From contig NZ_HG964497.1 in NCBI RefSeq assembly GCF_000613125.1, positions 3,308,052-3,372,051 of the forward strand: a stretch of 64,000 nucleotides of DNA, written 5' to 3'. Below, in pieces: positions 57,069 to 64,000 of the stretch. The first letter of the stretch is position 1, and each line of letters begins with the position of its first letter. Origin of the DNA: Bacillus sp. EB01. Lineage in GTDB: Bacteria > Bacillota > Bacilli > Bacillales > Cytobacillaceae. Under the pieces are notes generated by a model that worked only from the letters and a program-made list of their open reading frames with translations, was not told the DNA's origin and did not search any database. The translations under genes and the position numbers were made by a program.

Positions 57069-58253
57069 ATGGGTACAAATGCAACGATAAATTTAAATCA
57101 GCTGGCAGAAAGCACTACAGGCCAGGTCATTGAATGGAGAAGGTATTTACATAGCAATCCTGAGTTATCTTTTCAGGAAGAAAAAACCGCTCAGTTTGTT
57201 TATGAAACTTTGGAGTCTTTTGGGGGACTGGAATTATCCCGTCCGACTAAAACAAGTGTAATGGCCAGGCTGATTGGCAGCCAGCCAGGCAAGGTGCTTG
57301 CAATTCGTGCTGATATGGATGCACTGCCAATTACGGAAGAGAACGATTTTGACTTTGCTTCCAAATCTCCTGGTGTCATGCATGCCTGCGGACATGATGG
57401 ACATACAGCAATGCTGCTGGGAGCCGCCAAAGTTTTGAGCGGCCTTAAGGAAAATATAAAAGGTGAAGTCCGCTTCCTTTTCCAGCACGCTGAAGAAGTT
57501 GGCCCTGGTGGTGCAGAGGAAATGGTTGAGGCCGGAGTCATGAACGGGGTTGATCTTGTTATCGGAACCCATCTATGGTCACCATTGCCATTTGGAAAAG
57601 TAGGTGTTGTCTATGGACCGATGATGGCTTCACCGGATGCCTTTTGGATTACGGTAAAGGGTAGAGGCGGCCATGCTGCATTGCCGCAGCAGACGATTGA
57701 TTCGATTGCCATTGCTGCACAAGTCGTGACCAACCTGCAGCATATCGTTTCCCGGAACACGGATCCACTTGATAATCTTGTCTTGTCTGTTACCCAGTTC
57801 ACTGGCGGGACATCCCACAACGTCATACCGGGGTCAGTTGAAATGTGTGGAACAGTGCGCAGTTTTGATCCTAAGCTTCGCGAAACAGTTCCTGCAACAA
57901 TGGAACGGGTGATAAAAGGGATTACTGAAGCGCACGGTGCGACATATGAGTTCAAGTATGAATTCGGTTATCGCCCGGTTATCAATGATGCGGAAGTCAC
58001 AAGGGTTATCGAGGAAACAGTTCGCGAAGTATTTGGTGAACAGGCACTTGATTTGATGAGGCCAAATATGGGCGGTGAGGATTTCTCAGCGTTTCAGCAA
58101 AAGGCTCCTGGCGCGTTTTTCTATGTTGGGGCAGGAAATGAAGAAAAAGGTATTACCTATCCACACCATCATGCGCGTTTCACCATTGATGAAGATGCGC
58201 TTGAGATTGGTGTTAAGATGTTCCTGAATGCAACATTTAAGTTTTTAGTGTAA
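57069..58253 (+). CDS. M20-family amidohydrolase (N-acyl-amino-acid/hippurate type)
   Basis: A 394-residue enzyme with the M20D layout: RRYLHSNPELSFQEEKTAQF, RADMDALPITEEN, the metal motif HACGHDGHTAM, QHAEEVGPGGAEEM, THLWSPLPFG, lid domain with GRGGHAALP, and PHHHARFTIDEDAL. It removes acyl groups from amino acids or similar conjugates. Several Bacillus paralogues exist (YxeP, YtnL, YhaA-like); which one this is cannot be told. GGAGGAG precedes the ATG. Confidence 0.92.
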   Translation: MGTNATINLNQLAESTTGQVIEWRRYLHSNPELSFQEEKTAQFVYETLESFGGLELSRPTKTSVMARLIGSQPGKVLAIRADMDALPITEENDFDFASKSPGVMHACGHDGHTAMLLGAAKVLSGLKENIKGEVRFLFQHAEEVGPGGAEEMVEAGVMNGVDLVIGTHLWSPLPFGKVGVVYGPMMASPDAFWITVKGRGGHAALPQQTIDSIAIAAQVVTNLQHIVSRNTDPLDNLVLSVTQFTGGTSHNVIPGSVEMCGTVRSFDPKLRETVPATMERVIKGITEAHGATYEFKYEFGYRPVINDAEVTRVIEETVREVFGEQALDLMRPNMGGEDFSAFQQKAPGAFFYVGAGNEEKGITYPHHHARFTIDEDALEIGVKMFLNATFKFLV

Positions 58254-58553
58254 AGCACAGGTTTATGCCATAACCAGTTTCATAAATGAACATAACGATA
58301 AAACGAGGGACGATTCTTTCCAGCCACGATTGGCAGGGGTCATCGGTTCTAGAGGAATTACACAAAAGCCGTACAGCACACATGCGCGTACGGTTATTTG
58401 TTTTGGAAATACGATAGAATTCAGGCACTAAAAAAGTTGTTCAAAGTAAAACTTTGTAATTGCTTTCATGGAAGTGGAGTGGCATGATAAAAATGTTTAG
58501 CGGAACAAAGTAGTCCGCTGGTACATACATAGAAAGCTTGGGAGGAATAGCAG
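58254..58553. other. gene-free region before the aldo/keto reductase gene
   Basis: About 300 bases. A weak hairpin, CCGTAC...GTACGG followed by TTATTTG (58370-58400), may end the amidohydrolase transcript. I see nothing else. Confidence 0.45.
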
Positions 58554-59399
58554 ATGACAGCAACACATTTGCACGATACTGTCGCACTTCATAATGGTGT
58601 TGAGATGCCTTGGTTTGGGCTCGGCGTTTTCAAGGTGAAGGAAGGCCAGGAAGTTATCCATTCTGTTAAGGCAGCGATCCGCAATGGCTATCGGAGCATC
58701 GATACGGCAGCTGTTTACAAAAACGAAGAAGGCGTTGGCCAGGCATTGCGTGAAGCACTTGAGGAAAATGGATTAAAAAGAGAAGATATATTCGTAACTT
58801 CAAAGGTATGGAACGCCGATCAGGGATACGAGACAACTTTGGAAGCATACGAAGCAAGCTTGCATCGTCTTGGGATTGAGTATCTCGATTTGTATCTGAT
58901 TCACTGGCCGGTGAAAGGGCAGTACAAGGAAACCTGGCGCGCGCTTGAGACTTTATATAAAGAAGGTAAGGTCCGGGCAATCGGGGTCAGCAATTTCCAT
59001 GTTCACCATTTGAAAGATATCCTTGAGGATGCAGAGATTAAGCCAATGGTTAATCAGGTCGAATTTCACCCCCATTTGGCACAGGTCGAGCTTCGTGAAT
59101 TCTGCAAAGAGCAGGGGATCCAGTTTGAGGCATGGTCTCCGCTTGCTCAAGGCCAGCTATTGGATAATGAAACCTTGAAAGAAATAGCGGAGAAGTACAA
59201 CAAATCAGTTGCTCAAGTAATTCTTCGCTGGGATCTTCAGCATGGCGTTATAACCATTCCAAAGTCCATTAAGGAAACGCGGATTATTGAAAATGCCTCT
59301 ATTTTCGACTTTGAACTTTCAAGTGAGGATATGGCAAAAATCGATGCATTAAACAAAAATCAACGTGTCGGTTCCGATCCGGATAATTTTAACTTTTAA
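58554..59399 (+). CDS. aldo/keto reductase
   Basis: A 281-residue (beta/alpha)8 NADPH-dependent reductase. The catalytic tetrad is complete: D50 (GYRSIDTAAVY), Y55, K84 (VTSKVW) and H117 (LDLYLIHWP), with the coenzyme loop IPKSIKETRI near the end. It resembles YvgN/YtbE, which reduce methylglyoxal and other aldehydes. GGAGGAATAG precedes the ATG. Confidence 0.95.
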   Translation: MTATHLHDTVALHNGVEMPWFGLGVFKVKEGQEVIHSVKAAIRNGYRSIDTAAVYKNEEGVGQALREALEENGLKREDIFVTSKVWNADQGYETTLEAYEASLHRLGIEYLDLYLIHWPVKGQYKETWRALETLYKEGKVRAIGVSNFHVHHLKDILEDAEIKPMVNQVEFHPHLAQVELREFCKEQGIQFEAWSPLAQGQLLDNETLKEIAEKYNKSVAQVILRWDLQHGVITIPKSIKETRIIENASIFDFELSSEDMAKIDALNKNQRVGSDPDNFNF

Positions 59400-59428
59400 A
59401 AGTATGCATTAATGCCTGTGAGTAAACA

Positions 59429-59465
59429 AAAAGGTGGTTTCCTAAAATAGGAGACCACCTTTTTG
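59429..59465. terminator. bidirectional terminator between convergent AKR and lipoprotein genes
   Basis: AAAAGGTGGTTTCCT pairs with AGGAGACCACCTTTT (one mismatch) and has flanking A and T runs. Confidence 0.92.
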
Positions 59466-60050
59466 TTAATAGGCACTGACACCGTCCAAAGAATTCATTG
59501 CTTCGCGGAGCGTTATTTCGGCAGGTTCAACATACAGAGTGTCAAAGTGTTCCTTCATTAATCCTTCAAGCGGCTCTGAAATTTTGCTGATTCGCTCCAG
59601 GTTCCGTTTGAAATCATCCAAACGGGAAATCAGGGCTAAATCGGACTCGCCTTCAGAAAGTAGATTGACGATTTCTTCGGTTGATTTTTCCATTGATAAG
59701 GCTTCCATTCTAAGGCTTTCGTATGCATCTGCTTGATCGAGGGAATCCTTCACTAGTTCTAGCCTGGCTTGTAATTCGTCTGAATGTTCCTGTTTCTTGA
59801 CTATTTTTACTTCTGCAAGTGCCTGTTCATACGCTTCCCTTGCTTCAAGGAGTACTTGCCGGTCGATTGCTGAAAAAGCATTTCCGCCGTATGTTTCAAA
59901 CCGTTTCTCATAATCGGTCTCATTTTGAAGCAGGATGCTCTTTTTCTCTGCCAGCTGGACTAGCTCCCCGGCTGTCTCGAAGCTGCATCCTGCCAACATC
60001 ATTCCCAAAATAACCGTCACAACAAACCATCTTAACCTGCTCGTCTGCAT
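59466..60050 (-). CDS. putative helical lipoprotein
   Basis: A 194-residue protein with a lipoprotein signal (FVVTVILGMMLAGC, lipidated Cys 22) and a body made of long acidic helices with heptad-like patterns (EAYEQALAEVKIVKKQEHSDELQARLELVKDSLDQA), similar in style to the YkyA type of lipoprotein but not clearly homologous. Surface-anchored; function unknown. The ribosome site is weak (AAAGCGGGA). Confidence 0.72.
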   Translation of the reverse strand: MQTSRLRWFVVTVILGMMLAGCSFETAGELVQLAEKKSILLQNETDYEKRFETYGGNAFSAIDRQVLLEAREAYEQALAEVKIVKKQEHSDELQARLELVKDSLDQADAYESLRMEALSMEKSTEEIVNLLSEGESDLALISRLDDFKRNLERISKISEPLEGLMKEHFDTLYVEPAEITLREAMNSLDGVSAY

Positions 60051-60287
60051 AGCGAAATCCCGCTTTCATTGGAAAAATAAGGTGCCTTTCACTTTACATT
60101 ATACAGGTTTGAAGAGTGGGGTGAATGGCCGTATTTGGCGGATTTTTTACACTTAAATTAAAAGGGTTGGCTTTAAAACCCGGTGAACGTCTCAAAAATT
60201 CACGATATAATTTGGACTATACTTCAAACTGATTTGGTGACTGCTCTAAACTAGGCGTGTTTATCCCCTGATGGCATCGTCCATTTT

Positions 60288-61742
60288 TCACAAAAGGGCC
60301 CAGACGGAGAGGCTGCCAGGGTTTACTGTGAAAGTTGCCCAGCCGTCTTCTTCAATGGTGATTTCATCCTGACTGTGCCCGGTAAGATCACGCCAATTTT
60401 CCCCTGCGCGGTGCTCGCCGACATACATTCGTTTTTCTCCAGCGTCTCCATTTGAAATGAGTACTGCGCAACCGGATTTTTCGATTTCATCAGTGCCTTT
60501 GCGGACCCAGCCGATTGTATTGGGATGATCGAAATAATCGTCCTGATCGCCATATGCTTTTGTTTTTCTTGCTTTGAGCAAGGCGTTGAGGCAATCTTTT
60601 ATGCCTGGCTTTGGCTCTGGCCCGCCGATTCCAAAGTAATCTCCGTAAAATACGCACGGATACCCGTCCTGCCGGAGTAAAATGAGGGCATAGGCACTTG
60701 GTTTGAACCAATCTTCAACCCAGGATTCAAGCGCTTCATGAGGCTGGGAATCGTGATTGTCGACAAATGTGACAGCATGGCTGCCATGTGAATTGACAAG
60801 CGTATCGTGGAATATGGTGGTTAGATCGAATTCCCGTCCAGCTTTTGATGCAGCGTGCAATTTATAATGAAGTGAAACGTCGAATAGGTCAATGTTGAAG
60901 TCGACGATATCAAGGTATTGCTGGCATGCCTCGAGGTCTGGTTTCCAGAATTCCCCGACAAAGTAGAAGTCTTCGCCTCGGTGTTCTATCAATGTATGAA
61001 CAAAGTCGTTAATGAATTTATGGTTAATGTGCTTAATGGCATCAAGCCTGTATCCATCGCAATTTGTTATGTCAGCAAGCCATTTGCCCCAGCTGATCAT
61101 TTCATCATGGACGTCTTGATGGTCATAATCATAGTTAGCGAACATCAAATAATCATAATTTCCAAATTCATCATCAACATGATCGCTCCAGGATTTATTT
61201 TCACCGAGGATTCGGAAAATGCCGGTTCGTCCTGTTTTTTCATCATAATCTGTGCCGTTGAAATGAGTGTAGTTCCACTTGAAGGTGGAGTATTTGTCGG
61301 CCCTGTCCTGAAAATCGAAGCGCGTCCAGCCATGTATTTCGAACGGTTCAGAGATGACTTCGTTCCGATTCAGTTGGTCGACTTCTACGACTTTGAATTT
61401 TTCCATCGCATCGGCACCTGCTTTATGGTTCATGACAACATCAATGTAAACTTCCACACCGTGGTCATGGCAGGCCTTGATTGCTTCGAGGAGCTCATCC
61501 TTGGTTCCGTATTTTGTCCGGACCGAGCCCTTTTGATCAAATTCACCAAGGTCGTATAGGTCATAGGGGGCGTAGCCATTATCTTGAGGTGTGGTTGCCT
61601 TGGTTACTGGAGGAATCCAGACCGCATCAATCCCCATATGGGTGAGAGCTGGGGCCATTTCTTTAAGGCGCTTCCAATGGCCTCCATCCGCATCCAAATG
61701 CCATTCAAAAAACTGCATCATTGTCTTATTTTTTTTCATCAT
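60288..61742 (-). CDS. cytoplasmic alpha-amylase (GH13)
   Basis: A 484-residue GH13_5-type amylase without a signal peptide, so cytoplasmic. Barrel motifs: DVVMNHKAGA (conserved region I), GYRLDAIKH with nucleophile D234, FVGEFW with acid/base E264 and FVDNHDSQP with D331. Region MMQFFEWHLDADGGHWKRL marks the BLA-like start. It would hydrolyse stored or imported malto-oligosaccharides. AAGGA precedes the ATG. A cre-like box and a palindrome lie upstream, so catabolite control is likely. Confidence 0.93.
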   Translation of the reverse strand: MMKKNKTMMQFFEWHLDADGGHWKRLKEMAPALTHMGIDAVWIPPVTKATTPQDNGYAPYDLYDLGEFDQKGSVRTKYGTKDELLEAIKACHDHGVEVYIDVVMNHKAGADAMEKFKVVEVDQLNRNEVISEPFEIHGWTRFDFQDRADKYSTFKWNYTHFNGTDYDEKTGRTGIFRILGENKSWSDHVDDEFGNYDYLMFANYDYDHQDVHDEMISWGKWLADITNCDGYRLDAIKHINHKFINDFVHTLIEHRGEDFYFVGEFWKPDLEACQQYLDIVDFNIDLFDVSLHYKLHAASKAGREFDLTTIFHDTLVNSHGSHAVTFVDNHDSQPHEALESWVEDWFKPSAYALILLRQDGYPCVFYGDYFGIGGPEPKPGIKDCLNALLKARKTKAYGDQDDYFDHPNTIGWVRKGTDEIEKSGCAVLISNGDAGEKRMYVGEHRAGENWRDLTGHSQDEITIEEDGWATFTVNPGSLSVWALL

Positions 61743-61817
61743 GCAAATCCTTCCCCATTATAAGCTATACATATTGTTAACAATGTCTTTTACCCGAATA
61801 AAACCAAACTCAACCCT

Positions 61818-61833
61818 TTGAAAGCGGTTACCT
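61818..61833. promoter_or_regulatory. cre-like catabolite-response element
   Basis: TTGAAAGCGGTTACCT agrees with WTGNAANCGNWNNCWW at all but one position. It is about 75 bases upstream of the amylase ATG, close to the TATAAT at 61757-61762 on the minus strand. Confidence 0.6.
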
Positions 61834-61838
61834 AAAAA

Positions 61839-61858
61839 TTTTGACAAATTGGTCAAAA
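61839..61858. promoter_or_regulatory. palindrome between amylase and the 37-aa gene
   Basis: TTTTGAC-N6-GTCAAAA, 7-bp perfect arms, adjacent to the cre-like box. It may be an operator, or part of divergent -35 boxes (TTGACA is inside it). Confidence 0.35.
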
Positions 61859-61979
61859 ATCGTTTGCATTCCTGACATAAATCGCATAAGGCTGACGTCT
61901 GTTTACAGCTTATAATGAAGATACACAGTACATGGGATGTTAGAAAAGAGAAAACAGGGTCCATGAGGAGGAGACCGAA

Positions 61980-62093
61980 ATGTTAGTAAAAAAGTGGAAA
62001 TTTTTAGTTGTGGCTCTAATCGTAATTGCCGCCATCCTGGTTTACTATCAGGCTACGCACATTACCCTGTTGGATTTTTCAGGGAGTTATTAA
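61980..62093 (+). CDS. 37-aa single-pass membrane microprotein
   Basis: A 37-residue frame: a short basic N-terminus (MLVKKWKF), a membrane segment (LVVALIVIAAILVYY) and a short tail ending FSGSY. GGAGGAG lies before the ATG and a TATAAT at 61911-61916 gives a likely promoter. It is too short to be seen in ordinary annotation but has the full set of start signals. Function unknown. Confidence 0.55.
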   Translation: MLVKKWKFLVVALIVIAAILVYYQATHITLLDFSGSY

Positions 62094-62243
62094 CAACAAA
62101 AGCGGAAGCGTCTCTGTCATCTCCGTTATGGGTGGCTTAGAAATAAAGTAAGAGAACCCGAAGTCCAGGTCTGCCCAAAATTTCTTTTTGTAATGAAAGG
62201 GCTTAGGGGGACATTGGCCACTAAAATATTAAAGATCCTTATA

Positions 62244-62276
62244 AACTGCCAGGCAGAAGCTGCCGGGCGGTTTTTC
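62244..62276 (+). terminator. hairpin terminator after the 37-aa gene
   Basis: AACTGCCAGGCAG pairs with CTGCCGGGCGGTT (wobbles) and TTTTTCG follows. A fragment of the AAAAGCGGAAGCG repeat lies at about 62098-62115. Confidence 0.8.
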
Positions 62277-62350
62277 GTTTAAGGAGAAGGTTTGCTTATG
62301 TGTTTTAAAGGTTAAAATCAGGTAGGACGTAATGAATGAGGAGGGTCAAG

Positions 62351-63229
62351 ATGATTGGAGATGTGGAGCATGTTATAGACGCAAAGGCTGTGCTAGGTGA
62401 GGGGCCGAGCTGGGATAAAAAATACGGTGAATTGTATTGGGTTGATATTGAAGGAAAGATGATTCATATCTTCAGCCTAGAAAGCGGGGAGCGCCGGACC
62501 ATTGAAGCAGGACAGCGTATTGGCGCTATTGTTCCGAGGGAATCCGGAGGTGCTGTCGCCGCGCTTGAAAACGGCTTGTATTTTGTTGATCTCGAACTGG
62601 GAAGCTTTGATTTAATTATCAATCCAGAGGGCGATAACCCGGATATTCGTTTTAACGATGGGAAATGCGATCCGATGGGAAGGTTGTGGGTTGGAACGAT
62701 GAGCATGAGCGGCAAGGAGGGGCAGGGGTCACTTTATTGCCTTGAAACCGACGGTATTCTTACTAAGAAGCTTGATGGACTTGGAATATCAAACGGCCTC
62801 GCATGGTCGCCTGATCATAGCTTTATGTATTTCATCGATACGCCGACACGAAATGTGGTTCGGTTTGAATATGACCTTGAAACCGGCAGCATTCGAAATC
62901 CTGAGATTGCTGTTACCATACCTGAAGGGGACGGTTTTCCGGATGGCATGACGATTGACAGCGAGGGACACCTATGGATTGCCCATTGGGGAGGGGGAAA
63001 GGTATCGCGCTGGAACCCGGCAACCGGCAATTTGGTCACTGAGGTTGAAATTCCTGCTTTAAATGTGACATCTTGTGCATTTGGCGGGGAAGACCTTTTG
63101 GATTTGTATGTGACAACTGCCCGCGATGGAATGTCTGAAGAAGAATTGAAGAAGTACCCAAATGCCGGAGGAGTTTTCAAAGTCAGGACAGCTACAAAAG
63201 GGCTGCCTAGTTTTCAATATATGGGTTAA
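62351..63229 (+). CDS. SMP-30/gluconolactonase family protein
   Basis: A 292-residue six-bladed propeller enzyme: AKAVLGEGPSWDKKYGELYWVDIEG near the N-terminus (metal Glu), RFNDGKCDPMGRLWVGTMS, LGISNGLAWSPDHSFMYFIDTPTRNV and DGFPDGMTIDSEGHLWIAHWGG, the usual SMP-30/LRE signatures. It hydrolyses sugar lactones such as gluconolactone using a divalent metal. The start at 62351 follows GGAGGG by five bases; a 5-codon upstream extension is unlikely. Confidence 0.93.
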   Translation: MIGDVEHVIDAKAVLGEGPSWDKKYGELYWVDIEGKMIHIFSLESGERRTIEAGQRIGAIVPRESGGAVAALENGLYFVDLELGSFDLIINPEGDNPDIRFNDGKCDPMGRLWVGTMSMSGKEGQGSLYCLETDGILTKKLDGLGISNGLAWSPDHSFMYFIDTPTRNVVRFEYDLETGSIRNPEIAVTIPEGDGFPDGMTIDSEGHLWIAHWGGGKVSRWNPATGNLVTEVEIPALNVTSCAFGGEDLLDLYVTTARDGMSEEELKKYPNAGGVFKVRTATKGLPSFQYMG

Positions 63230-63302
63230 GTTGATTGTTTTGTTTTTGGGCGTGATTATTTTTTAAAAAGGCTAGTTTAAGGATATTGTTGAATTTATAG
63301 CA

Positions 63303-63391
63303 GTGTTGATTGGAGTGGAAGGAGCAAAGCGATGAGGAGGCTCACCGCCCGCCCCACGGAAAGCGAAGCGCCGGTAGCGGAAATCAACAGA
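63303..63391. repeat. intergenic palindromic repeat (TTGATTGGAG...GCGGAAATCAAC type)
   Basis: An 89-base element bounded by TGTTGATT and AATCAACA inverted ends, with GAGGAGGCTCACCGCCCGCCCC and GAAGCGCCGGTAGCGGAAATC inside, typical of a widespread Bacillaceae intergenic repeat. Compared with the form I recall, the middle is missing. There is no coding frame. It may be a MITE-like element. Confidence 0.65.
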
Positions 63392-63506
63392 CTTGTTTAA
63401 CACAGCCTATAAAAAAGAAATTATATCCCCATTTATCAGTTTAATTTTTCCAATCAGAGGTAAAGGGAAAGGTAGGAACATAAACTGCTAAAAAGGGGAT
63501 GTGTCT

Positions 63507-63908
63507 ATGGAGTGGGCGGCTGTTGCAATAGGAGTGTTGCTCGTATTGATCCTGATTGAAGAAGCAGGACAATATCTTTGGAAAAATCGGCTTTACGATA
63601 AATGGATCAGCCAGGAAGACACATCTGAGATTGAGACAACTGTTGTTGAAACCGAAAAGGTTCAGAAACCGAACTTCCTTTATAGATTAGCTCAGGGAGC
63701 GATCCGAACGTTCTTTTACCTTCTGCTTGTTTTGGTAAAAATGTTGAAAATCGATAAAGCTTATCAATTTATTAATGCAAAACTTGTGGCCCTGAAGATC
63801 AGAACAAAGAAACCCGGAATCAGGAAATATTCATTCAAGCAGCCTGTCGAAGGGCTAAAGCATATCGCAACTTCAATTAAACGGCACAAAAAAAGCTCGT
63901 CCCATTAA
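63507..63908 (+). CDS. small single-pass membrane protein, unknown function
   Basis: A 133-residue protein. The N-terminus is a membrane segment (WAAVAIGVLLVLILIEEAG), then a hydrophilic acidic stretch, a second hydrophobic stretch (GAIRTFFYLLLVLVKML) and a basic tail rich in Lys/Arg/His (IKRHKKSSSH). The ATG at 63507 follows AAAGGGGATG. A terminator follows. No known family recognised. Confidence 0.65.
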   Translation: MEWAAVAIGVLLVLILIEEAGQYLWKNRLYDKWISQEDTSEIETTVVETEKVQKPNFLYRLAQGAIRTFFYLLLVLVKMLKIDKAYQFINAKLVALKIRTKKPGIRKYSFKQPVEGLKHIATSIKRHKKSSSH

Positions 63909-63922
63909 GGGATGAGCTTTTT
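63888..63922. terminator. bidirectional terminator between convergent genes at the window end
   Basis: AAAAAGCTCGTCCC pairs with GGGATGAGCTTTTT (one mismatch), flanked by A and T. Confidence 0.92.
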
Positions 63923-63948
63923 TAGTATTCAAAATCACTAAATCATTT

Positions 63949-64000
63949 CTATTGAAGCTCCTTGACTTTATCGGCCAGCCTCCCGAAGCCATCGACGACT
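63949..64000 (-). CDS. 3' end of a minus-strand gene (partial)
   Basis: The last 16 sense codons on the minus strand read VVDGFGRLADKVKELQ and stop (TAG at 63951-63949); the rest of the gene is outside the window. The helical ending resembles many enzymes, so no product can be given. It is convergent with the preceding gene across a bidirectional terminator, which supports a real coding end. Confidence 0.5.
   Translation of the reverse strand, partial: VVDGFGRLADKVKELQ

Overview
This 64 kb window looks like chromosomal DNA of a low-to-moderate G+C, Gram-positive, Bacillaceae-type bacterium, probably a Bacillus or Mesobacillus relative. The evidence is strong purine-rich Shine-Dalgarno sites with many TTG and GTG starts, sigma-B-type promoters, T-box control of an aminoacyl-tRNA synthetase, Rex sites at a type II NADH dehydrogenase gene, LytE-like LysM/NlpC endopeptidase, YxlEFG, DUF3231, DUF3243 and CsbD proteins, and intergenic repeats of a Bacillaceae kind. 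I see no phage, plasmid, insertion sequence, rRNA, tRNA or CRISPR array. Most of the window is ordinary core and accessory metabolism in short, well-terminated transcription units.

Layout. 0-9 kb: a sensor-kinase tail, a GNAT protein, a DUF3231 protein, a lipoprotein, coaW-selB, an AI-2E-type permease and isoaspartyl dipeptidase. 9-13 kb: a MarR regulator with a clear promoter and palindromic operator driving a large MMPL exporter. 12.8-13.4 kb: a tandem repeat, then a frameshifted NERD nuclease gene. 15-17 kb: LemA/TPM and DedA. 17.5-20.1 kb: an SGNH hydrolase coupled to an ABC exporter. 21-24 kb: two 21-bp-phased repeat arrays, then a translationally coupled pair of genes for HEPN-type putative RNases resembling Csm6/Csx1 effectors but without any Cas gene. 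24-27 kb: ECF sigma/anti-sigma, HD and VOC proteins. 27-31 kb: an MFS transporter, Rex-controlled ndh and secreted or small proteins. 32-35 kb: SGNH and M15 peptidase, then a c-di-GMP-I riboswitch ahead of a degenerate receiver protein, and sigma-B-type csbD. 35-44 kb: a DAACS symporter, M42 peptidase, CorA, T-box-proS, HAD and a His-rich radical SAM protein. 45-51 kb: LytE-like endopeptidase, a stressosome RsbR paralogue lacking its usual phospho-threonines, and sigma-B-type Mn catalase. 51-64 kb: M32 peptidase, a membrane-anchored PstS-like protein, yxlEFG, M20 amidohydrolase, aldo/keto reductase, cytoplasmic alpha-amylase, an SMP-30 lactonase and a partial gene at the end.

The strongest candidates for something new are (1) the CRISPR-less HEPN gene pair with phased repeats upstream, and (2) the c-di-GMP riboswitch controlling a stand-alone receiver domain that carries Glu at the phosphorylation site. 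Four distinct families of structured intergenic tandem repeats, one present at two loci with apparent compensatory stem changes, are also notable. All functional statements come from reading the sequence and from recalled family knowledge; no database search was run.
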